In this document: in pieces, positions 17,078 through 25,500 of the stretch | Layout of the letters: each line of letters begins with the position of its first letter | Position numbering within the stretch: the stretch's first letter is position 1 | Assembly (NCBI RefSeq): GCF_022430545.2 | Contig: NZ_CP092488.2 | Location: 1,984,001-2,048,000 of the forward strand | Source: Mycobacterium paraterrae | GTDB lineage: Bacteria; Actinomycetota; Actinomycetes; Mycobacteriales; Mycobacteriaceae | Reading direction: 5' to 3' | Length of the DNA stretch: 64,000 nucleotides | Notes under the pieces: generated by a model | Told to the model about the DNA's origin: nothing | Seen by the model: the letters and a program-made list of their open reading frames with translations, nothing else | Databases searched by the model: none | Made by a program: the position numbers and the translations under genes

Positions 17078-18337
17078 ATGCTCGTCGACTTCGCGGCGTT
17101 GCCCCCCGAGATCAACTCTGCACGAATGTATCTCGGCCCTGGCCAGGGGCCGCTGCAGTCCGCTGCCCACGCGTGGAGCAACCTTAGCGACGAGCTACGT
17201 CTGGCGGCGAGTTCCATCTCACGGGAAGTATCGGCGCTAGTGACCACGGCATGGCGGGGCGCAACCTCTTCGGCGATGGCCGGCACCCTGACTCGTCATA
17301 GCGCGTGGTTCTATGCAGCGGCCGAGCTCGCCGACCAGACCGCGGCGCGCGCACAGCAAGCGGCAGATGCCTACGCGACCGCGTTCTGGCAGACGGTGCC
17401 GCCCCCAGTTGTCGCGGCGAACCGCCAACTGCTCGTCGCCCTGATCGCCGGCAACCTCTTCGGCCAGAACAGTGCGGCCATCGCTCAGGCGGAGGCGCAG
17501 TACGCCCACATGTGGGTCCAGGATGCGGTGGCGATGTACCAGTACGCCGCCGAATCGGCCGATGCCGCAGCGCTCACCCCTTTCTCCTCTCCCGGCAACG
17601 ATGCGGCGAGAAACGGGGAAAGCGACGCGCTCTCGCGATTTACCTCTGCGCTACCGGCCGTACTCCAGAACCTGACCACACCAGCCGGCACCGTCGCGGA
17701 TGCGAGCTCGCCGCTATCGGGAATCAGCACCATCCTGCAAACTCTGGGCTTCACGCAACCACTGGGATACCTAGGCCCCGCGAACACCACGATGTCGACG
17801 GTGGGCTTAGCCAATTCCTACATGGCCTCGAACTCTGCATCCGACGCCAACCGCGCGATTCTCGATGTGGGAACCAGCATTTCAGCGACCGAGAACGAAA
17901 TCCTCGACCGCGTCGACCGACTGGCGCCGGTTGCCGTGAGGACACCGGCGTCGCTGAGCGCTACGGTCGCACAGGCCAACTCGATCGGCGGACTCTCGGT
18001 GCCACCGAACTGGGCGACGAGCGCACTGAACCTACGGACTGTGGCAGCGACGTCGCTGATCCCCCCGATTGCCGACACTAACTCGGGCACGGTGGTGACG
18101 GGCACAAACGGAATGCCGGCCGGCGTGACGTGGGCAGGCCCTGCCGGCGCCAGACGCGGCTACGCGGCGCCGCCGTCGAGGCGGACATCGTTAGCCGGAG
18201 CAACAGGCACCCAGACGTGCCAATCCGCATCCCGCGGTCTGGTAGCCGAGCTCGTCGGCTTGGCTCAGCTGCGCGATGCAGGGATTCTCACTACCGACGA
18301 GTTCGACCGTCAGAAGCGGCGGATCCTCGGTGAGTAA
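17078..18337 (+). CDS. PPE family protein (PPE-SVP type) with C-terminal SHOCT-like segment
   Basis: 419 residues. N-terminal PPE domain (about 1-175): VDFAALPPEINSARMYLGPG with the Pro-Pro-Glu, and AEAQYAHMWVQDAVAMY near its end. A Ser/Thr/Ala-rich linker follows, then the SVP-subgroup motif GGLSVPPNW (about residue 310-320). The last 30 residues (LAQLRDAGILTTDEFDRQKRRIL) look like a SHOCT domain, unusual on a PPE protein. Start choice is uncertain: ATG at 17078 gives the standard PPE N-terminus, ATG at 17060 adds six residues. No PE or ESX gene is adjacent. Secretion by a type VII system is the family norm. Confidence 0.85.
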   Translation: MLVDFAALPPEINSARMYLGPGQGPLQSAAHAWSNLSDELRLAASSISREVSALVTTAWRGATSSAMAGTLTRHSAWFYAAAELADQTAARAQQAADAYATAFWQTVPPPVVAANRQLLVALIAGNLFGQNSAAIAQAEAQYAHMWVQDAVAMYQYAAESADAAALTPFSSPGNDAARNGESDALSRFTSALPAVLQNLTTPAGTVADASSPLSGISTILQTLGFTQPLGYLGPANTTMSTVGLANSYMASNSASDANRAILDVGTSISATENEILDRVDRLAPVAVRTPASLSATVAQANSIGGLSVPPNWATSALNLRTVAATSLIPPIADTNSGTVVTGTNGMPAGVTWAGPAGARRGYAAPPSRRTSLAGATGTQTCQSASRGLVAELVGLAQLRDAGILTTDEFDRQKRRILGE

Positions 18338-18367
18338 GAGCAACGTGCGGCGGATCAGCGGTCGCGC

Positions 18368-19225
18368 TTAGGGATTCACTTCGACGGCGGCATCGAGGGC
18401 GAATGTCACCAGCCTGCCCACCCCTCCATCATCACCCTCGGCGCCGGGATCGGTCCAGATCACCTGAGCGGATCCCGACAGGTGCAAAGACATGCCCGAC
18501 GTGAAATCGATAAAGAGCAGCGCCGCGGCGTTGTCGACGGCCAGATTGCCGAAACTGTTGAACATGTTGTTACCCGGATAGTCCGGCCACCACAACGTCG
18601 TCGGTGACTCGATCCGCACGAATCCCGGGGGACCACCCCGATGTGAGGCGTCGGCACCGCGGGTCGGGTGAATCGTGCCGAGAAAGAACGTGTCTGAAGT
18701 GCTGATCAGGGCCTGCGCGTCCCGGCTCAGTGACGAATCAAACGTAGGCGTGTGCGTCGGCGTCGCGCGGAGTCGTTGATCGTCGACGGCATGCCGGTGG
18801 ATGTATTGGGGGCAGTTGCCGTACGCCTGGTCTGCATGCACGACAAGTTCGTCACCGCCGGCCGCTACGAGTGTTCCATTGACCCGCAAGCGTCGACGGG
18901 CGTTGAAGTTGATGGCGATCATCCCGACGGGTTGCATCGGGCGCAGTGCATGCAGCGGATCACCGATGCGCGGCGCGGTCGCGATGCGCAGGTGCTCTCC
19001 GGATGCCTGCAGGAATCCGGGCGGCCCGGACAGCGGTGACACCCACAGTTGCCCTGCGCTATCCCGGGCGGTCAGTGCCGCAAAGCGTTGTTGGGCAAGG
19101 AATGTGGCAGCTCCGCCCGACAAGTAAGGCGGCTCGAGCATGCCTTCAAGGCGACTCGCCGTGGCCTGGACCCCCGCTCGGCGCTGAGTCGCAATTTCGC
19201 CTTCGTGAAATCCGGATGCCGCCAT
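18368..19225 (-). CDS. pyridoxamine 5'-phosphate oxidase-fold (FMN-binding split barrel) protein
   Basis: 285 residues. The first half, FLAQQRFAALTARDSAGQLWVSPLSGPPGF then VGMIAINFNARRRLRVNGTL, and the second half, SDTFFLGTIHP then GNNMFNSFGNLAVDNAAALLFIDF, form the two split-barrel segments of the PPOX-like family, which binds FMN, F420 or heme. QAYGNCPQYI is a typical family motif. Probable flavin or F420-dependent reductase; substrate unknown. Its start overlaps the 3' end of the SulP gene by 80 bp, suggesting co-transcription. Confidence 0.85.
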   Translation of the reverse strand: MAASGFHEGEIATQRRAGVQATASRLEGMLEPPYLSGGAATFLAQQRFAALTARDSAGQLWVSPLSGPPGFLQASGEHLRIATAPRIGDPLHALRPMQPVGMIAINFNARRRLRVNGTLVAAGGDELVVHADQAYGNCPQYIHRHAVDDQRLRATPTHTPTFDSSLSRDAQALISTSDTFFLGTIHPTRGADASHRGGPPGFVRIESPTTLWWPDYPGNNMFNSFGNLAVDNAAALLFIDFTSGMSLHLSGSAQVIWTDPGAEGDDGGVGRLVTFALDAAVEVNP

Positions 19226-20495
19226 CGTGTGTCGCCTTCCCGCTCTCACCGTTGGTCGACACAGTGTTGCCGACCCGGTGCAAAATTGTTCGCCACCTAG
19301 AGCCGGTAGCCACAGCGCATGCCCAGGCCGCCGATAGCCCCGCTGCGACCCCGACGGCAAGGTTGTCGGTCCCGATGGTTGCGACCACCGTGCACAGCAT
19401 GACAAAGGTCTCGGCCTTCGGGGCACGCCGCAGCGTTGCCGGCGCCACACTGTGCCAGTCCATCGTGGAGACGGCAACCATGATCATCACCGCTACTAGC
19501 GCAGCCATGGGTATCCGCGCGACCAGCGTCCCCAGCTCCAATACCAACAGCAGTAAGAAGCCACCCGCGGCGAAAGTCGATATGCGGGTGCGTGCACCGC
19601 CGATCTTGACGTTGATCATGGTCTGACCGAGCATGGCGCATCCGCCCATGCCGCCGAACAAACCGGTGACAACGTTGGCGAAGCCCTGCCCGAGTGCCTC
19701 TCGCGTCTTGTTGGAGGTGGAGGCGGTAAGGTCGTCGACGATTTTCGCCGTCATCAGTGATTCGAGTAGTCCGACCGAGGCCATCGCCAGCGCATAGGGA
19801 GCGATCGTCACAAACGCGTGACCGGTGAGCGGGACGCCGGGAAATGATAAGTGCGGCAGGCCCACCGGGAGCTGGCCTTGGTCGCCGACGGTCGGCACAG
19901 CGAGCTGCCCCCACACCGTGGCCGCGGTCAGCGCGATGATGGCGACTAGAGGGGAGGGAACGGCCGTAGTCACCTTCGAGGTCCCGACAATCACTGCGAC
20001 GCCGACCGCAACCATCGGATACACCGTCGACGGCACACCGCGTAGCTGAGGCAGTTGCGACAGGAAAATCAGGACGGCCAACGCGTTGACGAAACCCACT
20101 ACGACGGGCGACGGGATCTTCTCTACCAGTCGCGCAGCGCCCACGGCTCCAAGAATGAGTTGAAAGATACCGGCAACAACGACGGTGGCGGTGAGGTACT
20201 CGACCCCGTGATGGTGCGAAACCGGAGCGATGACTAAGGCGGTCGCACCGGTAGCCGCGGAAATCATCGCCGGCCGGCCCCCCAGGACCGCGATCGTGAC
20301 CGCCATGGTGAACGCGGCGAAAAGCCCCACTCGCGGATCGACACCGGCAATGATCGAAAACGCAATCGCTTCGGGGATCAAAGCCAGCGCCACAACCAAT
20401 CCAGCGAGCAGCTCCCGTCCCAGCCGGCGCGGTAAGCGCAACGCGGCGAGCACAGACTGTTGATCAGCGGGTCCCTCCCGGTGTGAGGGATTCAT
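19146..20495 (-). CDS. SulP family inorganic anion transporter, STAS-less
   Basis: 449 residues with about 10-12 hydrophobic segments. The SulP signature starts LLAGLVVALALIPEAIAFSIIAGVDPRVGL, and GGMGGCAMLGQTMINVKIGGARTRIS is the conserved core region. The substrate is probably sulfate, bicarbonate or another anion. After the last membrane segment there is only a short hydrophilic tail (ending GGPGHGESP) and no STAS domain, which many family members carry. Its end overlaps the following gene on the same strand by 80 bp, so the tail may be non-native. ATG at 20495 chosen as the first Met before the conserved region. Confidence 0.85.
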   Translation of the reverse strand: MNPSHREGPADQQSVLAALRLPRRLGRELLAGLVVALALIPEAIAFSIIAGVDPRVGLFAAFTMAVTIAVLGGRPAMISAATGATALVIAPVSHHHGVEYLTATVVVAGIFQLILGAVGAARLVEKIPSPVVVGFVNALAVLIFLSQLPQLRGVPSTVYPMVAVGVAVIVGTSKVTTAVPSPLVAIIALTAATVWGQLAVPTVGDQGQLPVGLPHLSFPGVPLTGHAFVTIAPYALAMASVGLLESLMTAKIVDDLTASTSNKTREALGQGFANVVTGLFGGMGGCAMLGQTMINVKIGGARTRISTFAAGGFLLLLVLELGTLVARIPMAALVAVMIMVAVSTMDWHSVAPATLRRAPKAETFVMLCTVVATIGTDNLAVGVAAGLSAAWACAVATGSRWRTILHRVGNTVSTNGESGKATHDGGIRISRRRNCDSAPSGGPGHGESP

Positions 20496-20858
20496 GGCCG
20501 AATACCGTTGTTGTAGTGCAATTCTGGGCTTCCGCATTGGGGCGAACTGTCTGGGCGACCGCCACTTCGAGACCTTCACTATACCGGCGCATTGTGACCC
20601 CCAGTCGGCGAAAGTCGCTGCTATTGATCGCTTTTCCGGACTGCACTAATCGAATACGACACTAAATGGACGGGCGCGGCAACCCTGCGTGAGGGTTGGG
20701 CGTTGAACGCGCCAAACCGAATCACATCGAGCGACCCCAGGAGTTGGGGATCAACGACATCTCCCGAGCCGTCATCTCGCGAACGCGTACCGATCAGGGC
20801 CCGAGGTGTCAGACATGAAGACCCCGCGTAACTCTACGAGCGCTAGTGTAGACACACT
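20496..20858. other. gene-free stretch between SulP and a TetR gene
   Basis: About 360 bp without a credible coding frame. The right end contains TAGTGT / ACACTA inverted arms at 20844-20859, touching the TetR operator candidate. The rest shows nothing recognisable. Confidence 0.45.
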
Positions 20859-20874
20859 ACCTACTAGAAGGTAG
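20859..20874. promoter_or_regulatory. TetR operator candidate, copy 1
   Basis: ACCTACTAGAAGGTAG, with inverted arms CTACCT / AGGTAG, 10 bp before the TetR start codon. It shares 14 of 16 bases with the copy at 21487-21502. Confidence 0.65.
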
Positions 20875-20884
20875 GCTAATCGTC

Positions 20885-21502
20885 ATGACTCCGGCCCCGT
20901 CGACAGCACAGGCGATCCTGCAGTGCGCGCGTTCGTTGATCGTGGCCGGTGGATATCAGGGCTTCAGCTACGCCGACATCGCCGCAGTGGTTGGCATCCG
21001 CAAGGCCAGCATTCACCATCACTTTCCGACGAAGGTCGACCTCGTGTTGTCTCTCGTTAGGCAATACCGAGCAGAGGCGGAGGCCGGAATCGCAGCGATC
21101 GAGCGGCACCGGTCGGACCCGGTGGACCAGCTCCAGGACTACGTGGGGTACTGGCAGGCGTGCATCGACAAACCCGAAACTTCCTACTGTTTATGCGCAT
21201 TGCTAGCAACGCAGATGCCGGTCCTGCCGGAGCAGATCGCCTTGGAGTTACGAGGGTACTTCCGTGCTCTTGCTGGATGGATGGCGTCAGTTATCGAGCG
21301 AGGAGTTCGTCAGGGGAGCTTCGTCGTCGCCGGCGACGCCCGTGCGGAGGCCGAAATGCTGATGGCAACCGTTCATGGTGCGATGTTGTCCGCACGGGCC
21401 TACGGCGACGCCCAGGCCTTCACTGACATCACCCAACCTGCGCTTGAAAGGTTGCGCGCGCCATCTTCGACCGCCACCCGGAGCCAACCTACTACTAGGT
21501 AG
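20885..21502 (+). CDS. TetR family transcriptional regulator (AcuR/NemR-like)
   Basis: 205 residues. DNA-binding domain at about residues 8-55 with helix-turn-helix YADIAAVVGIRKASIHHHFPTKVDL. The effector domain has KPETSYCLCALLATQMPVLPEQI, similar to the C-terminal region of TetR proteins that sense electrophiles through cysteines (Cys-x-Cys visible). Identical-type operators lie just before its start and across its own stop codon, ahead of a membrane protein gene, so it probably represses both itself and that gene. Confidence 0.87.
   Translation: MTPAPSTAQAILQCARSLIVAGGYQGFSYADIAAVVGIRKASIHHHFPTKVDLVLSLVRQYRAEAEAGIAAIERHRSDPVDQLQDYVGYWQACIDKPETSYCLCALLATQMPVLPEQIALELRGYFRALAGWMASVIERGVRQGSFVVAGDARAEAEMLMATVHGAMLSARAYGDAQAFTDITQPALERLRAPSSTATRSQPTTR
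21487..21502. promoter_or_regulatory. TetR operator candidate, copy 2 (overlaps the regulator's stop codon)
   Basis: ACCTACTACTAGGTAG; the inner ACCTA-CTAC-TAGGT is a perfect inverted repeat. The TAG stop of the regulator is the last three bases. It lies about 110 bp before the next gene. Confidence 0.6.
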
Positions 21503-21613
21503 TCGCCCCCACACGTCGAAGCGAAGAGGAATCGCTTCGTGGGCTCGCCGCTGGCGGGCTTCAGCAGCGAACACGCGGGTCGGCGCTGTTCGCACTCATC
21601 AATAGGAGCAGAC

Positions 21614-22189
21614 ATGACGAAGACAATCGACGGTGCGCAGGCTGTCGGCGCACACACCGGGTGGCTGAAACGCTATTACCTCACGAGGGCTGCCTTCTCC
21701 ATCGTGTGGGTGTGCCTGGCATTTATCTTCGCCGCCCACTCGGCGATCGTCGTTGCCTTGCTGCTCGTGTACCCCGCGTGGGACGCGATAGCCAATGTCG
21801 TTGACGCGCAACGCAACGGCGGAATCTTGAGCAATGGGACGCAAGCGTTCAACGCCGCAGTGAGCACGATTACCACCATCGCGGTGGCTGTCGCGTTGAC
21901 GCACAGCATGAATGACGTCCTGCGCGTCTTCGGGGTGTGGGCAGCCTTGTCAGGCCTCCTGCAACTCGCCACCGCTGCACGCCGCTGGAAGAGCGCAAGC
22001 GGCCAGTGGCCCATGATCATCAGCGGAATTCAATCGGCAGGAGCTGGTATCAGTTTCTTGCTCAAGGCCAACGCCCCAGAGGCACCGCACATTACGGTCA
22101 TCGCCCCCTACGCTGCGTTCGGCGCGTTCTACTTCCTGATTGCCGCGTCGGCGATAGCCGTCGGTGAGGTGCGGCGCGCACGGCGTTGA
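21614..22189 (+). CDS. integral membrane protein, DUF308-like
   Basis: 191 residues with about six hydrophobic segments arranged in three pairs, e.g. AAFSIVWVCLAFIFAA, IVVALLLVYPAWDAIANVVDA and YAAFGAFYFLIAASAIAV. Internal repetition and the AWDAI/NVVDA motif resemble HdeD/DUF308 small membrane proteins. A TAGGAGCAG site precedes the ATG. Its position after the TetR gene and second operator suggests it is the regulated target. Function unknown. Confidence 0.7.
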   Translation: MTKTIDGAQAVGAHTGWLKRYYLTRAAFSIVWVCLAFIFAAHSAIVVALLLVYPAWDAIANVVDAQRNGGILSNGTQAFNAAVSTITTIAVAVALTHSMNDVLRVFGVWAALSGLLQLATAARRWKSASGQWPMIISGIQSAGAGISFLLKANAPEAPHITVIAPYAAFGAFYFLIAASAIAVGEVRRARR

Positions 22190-22269
22190 CGGGACGCGAC
22201 GGTGCCAGCTGCGTCGCTCAGCGGACCGTAACGTCAGCGACGGACCCACTTATCGGTGAGGATGGCACC

Positions 22270-22647
22270 ATGACCGACCTCGGCCCGAAACTGCATAGCA
22301 ACTCCACGCCTCGTCTGCAGGTCGTCGACGCGGTCGTTGCGTGTCTGCTGATGCTCGGGCAGCCGGTGTTGTTGTGCGGCACGTTGATGGTCCTTGGCCT
22401 ACTGGTAATGGGCACCGACGCGTGCGCCTACCAGGCGTGCGGAGATCCGGCCTGGCTGAATCGAGCGATCTGGGTGGACAGTGTGGGTGGTGGGGTCCTG
22501 CTGGTAAGCACCGCGGCGCTGACCCTTCTCCGGATCGTCCGCAACCGAACTGCGTGGTTCATTCCGGTGGTCGGCTACCTGCTCCAGTTGGCGCTCGGAC
22601 TCGCGTGCTGGCTTATGGAGATGCAGGCGGGCCCGATCAGGCATTGA
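22270..22647 (+). CDS. small membrane protein, unknown
   Basis: 125 residues with three hydrophobic segments (ACLLMLGQPVLLCGTLMVLGLLVMG, SVGGGVLLVSTAALTLL, IPVVGYLLQLALGLACWLM). A Cys-containing loop (DACAYQACGDPAWLNR) lies between the first two and could form an extracytoplasmic disulfide. Same direction as the preceding membrane protein gene, 80 bp after it. No family recognised with certainty. Confidence 0.6.
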   Translation: MTDLGPKLHSNSTPRLQVVDAVVACLLMLGQPVLLCGTLMVLGLLVMGTDACAYQACGDPAWLNRAIWVDSVGGGVLLVSTAALTLLRIVRNRTAWFIPVVGYLLQLALGLACWLMEMQAGPIRH

Positions 22648-22707
22648 CGCCCGCCGCGGCACCTCGTTGCTGCGCAGCACGCGACGCCGAGCACGAACAG
22701 TGACTGG

Positions 22708-23478
22708 TCACCCGAGCAGCGGTGTGCGCCGCGCAGTCAAGGCGTCGAGCCGAGCCTGCATGGCTTCCCGGACGCGCTCAGCGAAGTCCTCGGGAGACTC
22801 ATCCGCATCGCCGATCATGTCCGGCATCACCGCGGTGACGAGTTTGGTGGGCAGCGGTAGATACGGCACCAGACCGACCACGCCGAAGTTCAGGCCCCAG
22901 GGAATCGACACGCTGACCGGAAGAGCTTTGACGCGCAACAACTTCGGAAGCCGAAGCGCACGGGCAGCGGCCTGACCATCGCTGAGGACTACCAACGACT
23001 CACCTGCCCCGGCGGTCACCACCGGCACGATCGGCACACCGTGGGCCTGGGCTAAACGGGCGAATCCCGAGCCGTGGAACTTGATCTTGTTGCGCTCGCG
23101 CCACGACTTCCCGGCATCGACATCGCCACCCGGAAAGACGAGAACGTTGTGACCAGCTTCGAAGGCTGCGTCGGCGGCCTGTCGGCTGCCAGGCGTCCCG
23201 CCAACTCGTTCGACGAGCGATCCGACACCGAGTGTCCAGGCGATCTGATGCACCATCGCGGTGGTGGGCCGGGTGACGCCGGCGGCCGCACGTGCTGCCA
23301 CGAATGCCGCGACGTTAAGATCGATGACTCCGCCGAAGCCGTGGTTGCAGACAAAGAGTACGGGCCTGTCGGGAACTGGAGCGTCGATGCGGACTTCGTG
23401 TCGGTGATAGACCCGCAGGTAGGTCTGTATCGCCGCCGAGAGCCAGCCAGGCTGCGGAATCGCCGGCTCTTCAGTCAC
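22708..23478 (-). CDS. lysophospholipid acyltransferase-like (PlsC/DGAT-type) protein
   Basis: 256 residues from GTG. LFVCNHGFGGVIDL carries the His of the acyltransferase motif I in a variant with six rather than four residues between His and Asp. LVFPGGDVDAGKSW replaces the usual EGTR block, as in the DGAT-like (MGAT/DGAT2-related) branch. VPIVPVVTAGAGES is the conserved block IV. A membrane-peripheral enzyme transferring acyl groups to a lipid acceptor is expected; acceptor unknown. Confidence 0.78.
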   Translation of the reverse strand: MTEEPAIPQPGWLSAAIQTYLRVYHRHEVRIDAPVPDRPVLFVCNHGFGGVIDLNVAAFVAARAAAGVTRPTTAMVHQIAWTLGVGSLVERVGGTPGSRQAADAAFEAGHNVLVFPGGDVDAGKSWRERNKIKFHGSGFARLAQAHGVPIVPVVTAGAGESLVVLSDGQAAARALRLPKLLRVKALPVSVSIPWGLNFGVVGLVPYLPLPTKLVTAVMPDMIGDADESPEDFAERVREAMQARLDALTARRTPLLG

Positions 23479-23527
23479 GCCGAAAACCGTTGCACGTCAA
23501 TGTGCGAGGCGATCGCATGCAGACTCC

Positions 23528-24247
23528 TCAGTTGGGCTCGATGGCGTCGGATGCCATGGGGGTGGGCCAGTCGACGGGTGATTCGCGCAGTGACGAGATG
23601 TCGGGCAGCGGCTTGCGGCACAGCGTGCTGGCCTGCTTTGGCGTCATGCCTAGCGTGCGCAGGAGGCGTTCGGTCACGGCATCGACGGTGGCGTCGGTCT
23701 CGCGCTCCGGACGCTCACGCAGCAGGGTAGTCAAGCCGATGAACATGCCTCCGGCGATGGCCAAGCCCAATTCGGGATCGCCGATCGTGAACCGCCCCTC
23801 GTCGATCGCAGCGGCGATATCGCGTCGCGCCCGCGGAGACAATCCGCGGTCAGACAGGATGAGCGAGTCCCCGTGCGCAAGCAGTAGCGCGGCCTCCTGC
23901 GGCCGGTAGCGAAACAGCCGCCCGCTCAAGCGATAGTTGGCGGCGAAGGCCTCGGCTGGGTCCGAGATCGATCCGGTGAAGCCGTCGAGCAGGGCGCCGA
24001 GGTCATCGAGGGCTTCAGTCACGGCTGCGGCGAACAATTCCTCTTTGCTGGAGAAGTGGTTGTAGAAGGACCCCATACCCACATCGGCGGCCTGGGTGAT
24101 CTCCAGGATCGGAACGCTGGTTTTACCTTGCGCGATAAAACTTTTGGCGGCCCGCACCAGAGCGTTGCGGGTGCGCAGCTTGCGTCGCTCCAGGCGGTTG
24201 ACCGGCGTATTCGACAACTCCTCGACATCTCGCTCGGGCACGTCCAT
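23528..24247 (-). CDS. TetR family regulator, divergent from the aromatic catabolic arm
   Basis: 239 residues. The helix-turn-helix region is PILEITQAADVGMGSFYNHFSSKEELF (about residues 40-70) after RKLRTRNALVRAAKSF. The C-terminal domain resembles regulators of aromatic catabolism but has no diagnostic motif. An in-frame ATG at 24313 also exists but lies inside a palindrome, so 24247 is preferred. Its divergent position makes it the likely repressor of the extradiol dioxygenase operon. Confidence 0.85.
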   Translation of the reverse strand: MDVPERDVEELSNTPVNRLERRKLRTRNALVRAAKSFIAQGKTSVPILEITQAADVGMGSFYNHFSSKEELFAAAVTEALDDLGALLDGFTGSISDPAEAFAANYRLSGRLFRYRPQEAALLLAHGDSLILSDRGLSPRARRDIAAAIDEGRFTIGDPELGLAIAGGMFIGLTTLLRERPERETDATVDAVTERLLRTLGMTPKQASTLCRKPLPDISSLRESPVDWPTPMASDAIEPN

Positions 24248-24310
24248 GCGCAACAGGTTATCAGTCCCACTCAATTCTGAGGATATCGTCAGAACACTTG
24301 ACTGAGCTTT

Positions 24311-24333
24311 CATACGTATGTGACGATTTCGTC
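24311..24333. promoter_or_regulatory. operator candidates in the TetR/dioxygenase divergent promoter
   Basis: CATACGTATG (24311-24320) is a perfect palindrome, directly followed by GACGATTTCGTC (24322-24333), an inverted repeat with arms GACGA / TCGTC. Both lie within 50 bp of the dioxygenase start. Confidence 0.55.
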
Positions 24334-24357
24334 AGATCGAAATGGAGGAGGCAGGGC

Positions 24358-25500
24358 GTGGCACAGGCAGTGACGCCGATGAGCGATCGACACGCGGGTC
24401 TGCACAGCGATCGGGGCGCTTTGCGCGGCGAACATGCCGGCCGGTCGCGGGATCCGATCATCCGCGTCGCCGACATCGCCTGGCTGGAGTTCGACAAGCC
24501 CGACCTGGTCCGCGCGGAGGCCTTCGCCCGGGCCTTCGGGTTCGGCATCGCCCTGCGTGATCCCCAACAGCTGCATTTGCGCGGCACCAACGCCGGTTCG
24601 CCGTGCGTCGTGCTGCGTCGCGGGCACCGCACCCGCTTCGCCGGGCTCGCCCTGCGCGCGGACGACGAGGTCGATCTGGTGAGGCTGGCGGACAAAACCG
24701 GCGCCTCACTGCAGCCACTTCCCGAATCGATCGGGGGAGTCGCGGTGCGTCTGACCGATCCCAGTGGCATGCCGGTCAAAGTCGTCGCCGGTCTCCACGA
24801 GCTGCCGGCCCAACCCGCTCAGGCCTCGCAGGTCGTCAACACCGGGCCCGATGACGCGCGGATCAACGCCACCGTGCGGCCGGCCCGCGTGCCCGCCCGC
24901 GTGCAACGCCTCGGTCACGTCGTGCTGCAGTCCACCACCTACCTGCGCACACTCAACTGGTATCTGGACACCTTCGGGATGATCGTCAGCGACTTCCTGT
25001 TCTTCCCCGGCCAGCGCGCCCGCGGGCCGGCGATGAGTTTCATCCGTTGCGACCGCGGCACCATCCCGGCCGACCACCACACTCTGGCCCTGGCGCTCGG
25101 TCCTGCCAACCGCTACATCCACTCCGCCTACGAAGTGAGCGATCTCGACGCACTGGCCGCCGGCGGCGAATACCTGCGTGAACGCGGCTACTACCGGTCC
25201 TGGGGTATCGGTCGCCACATCCAGGGCAGCCAACTGTTCGATTACTGGCGCGACCCGGACGGCTTCCTCGTCGAACACTTCACCGACGGCGACATGTTCG
25301 ACAACACCCTCGAACCCGGCTGGGCCCCCTTCACCGCATCAGGCCTGGCGCAGTGGGGGCCACCGGCGACCAAAGACTTCCTCGACGCCGACCCCCGCGC
25401 GGCCCGCCATCAGGTAACCGCGATGCTCTCCGCCCTCCGCGCGGACAACGAATTCGACCTCAACCGTCTTATCGGATTACTGAAAGTAGCTGTCTCGTGA
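24358..25500 (+). CDS. type I extradiol (catechol 2,3-type) ring-cleavage dioxygenase
   Basis: 380 residues from the GTG at 24358, preceded by GGAGGAGGCAG. Two VOC modules: a degenerate N-terminal one (VADIAWLEFDKPDLVRAEAFARAFGF) and the catalytic C-terminal one. Fe(II) ligands are visible as His in RLGHVVLQ, His in ADHHTLAL and Glu in FLVEHFTDG. These enzymes open catechol rings next to the hydroxyls, giving a ring-opened dienoate. First gene of a tightly packed operon with a FAH-fold hydrolase, FAD hydroxylase and P450, which fits ring hydroxylation, cleavage and hydrolysis. Confidence 0.9.
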   Translation: MAQAVTPMSDRHAGLHSDRGALRGEHAGRSRDPIIRVADIAWLEFDKPDLVRAEAFARAFGFGIALRDPQQLHLRGTNAGSPCVVLRRGHRTRFAGLALRADDEVDLVRLADKTGASLQPLPESIGGVAVRLTDPSGMPVKVVAGLHELPAQPAQASQVVNTGPDDARINATVRPARVPARVQRLGHVVLQSTTYLRTLNWYLDTFGMIVSDFLFFPGQRARGPAMSFIRCDRGTIPADHHTLALALGPANRYIHSAYEVSDLDALAAGGEYLRERGYYRSWGIGRHIQGSQLFDYWRDPDGFLVEHFTDGDMFDNTLEPGWAPFTASGLAQWGPPATKDFLDADPRAARHQVTAMLSALRADNEFDLNRLIGLLKVAVS

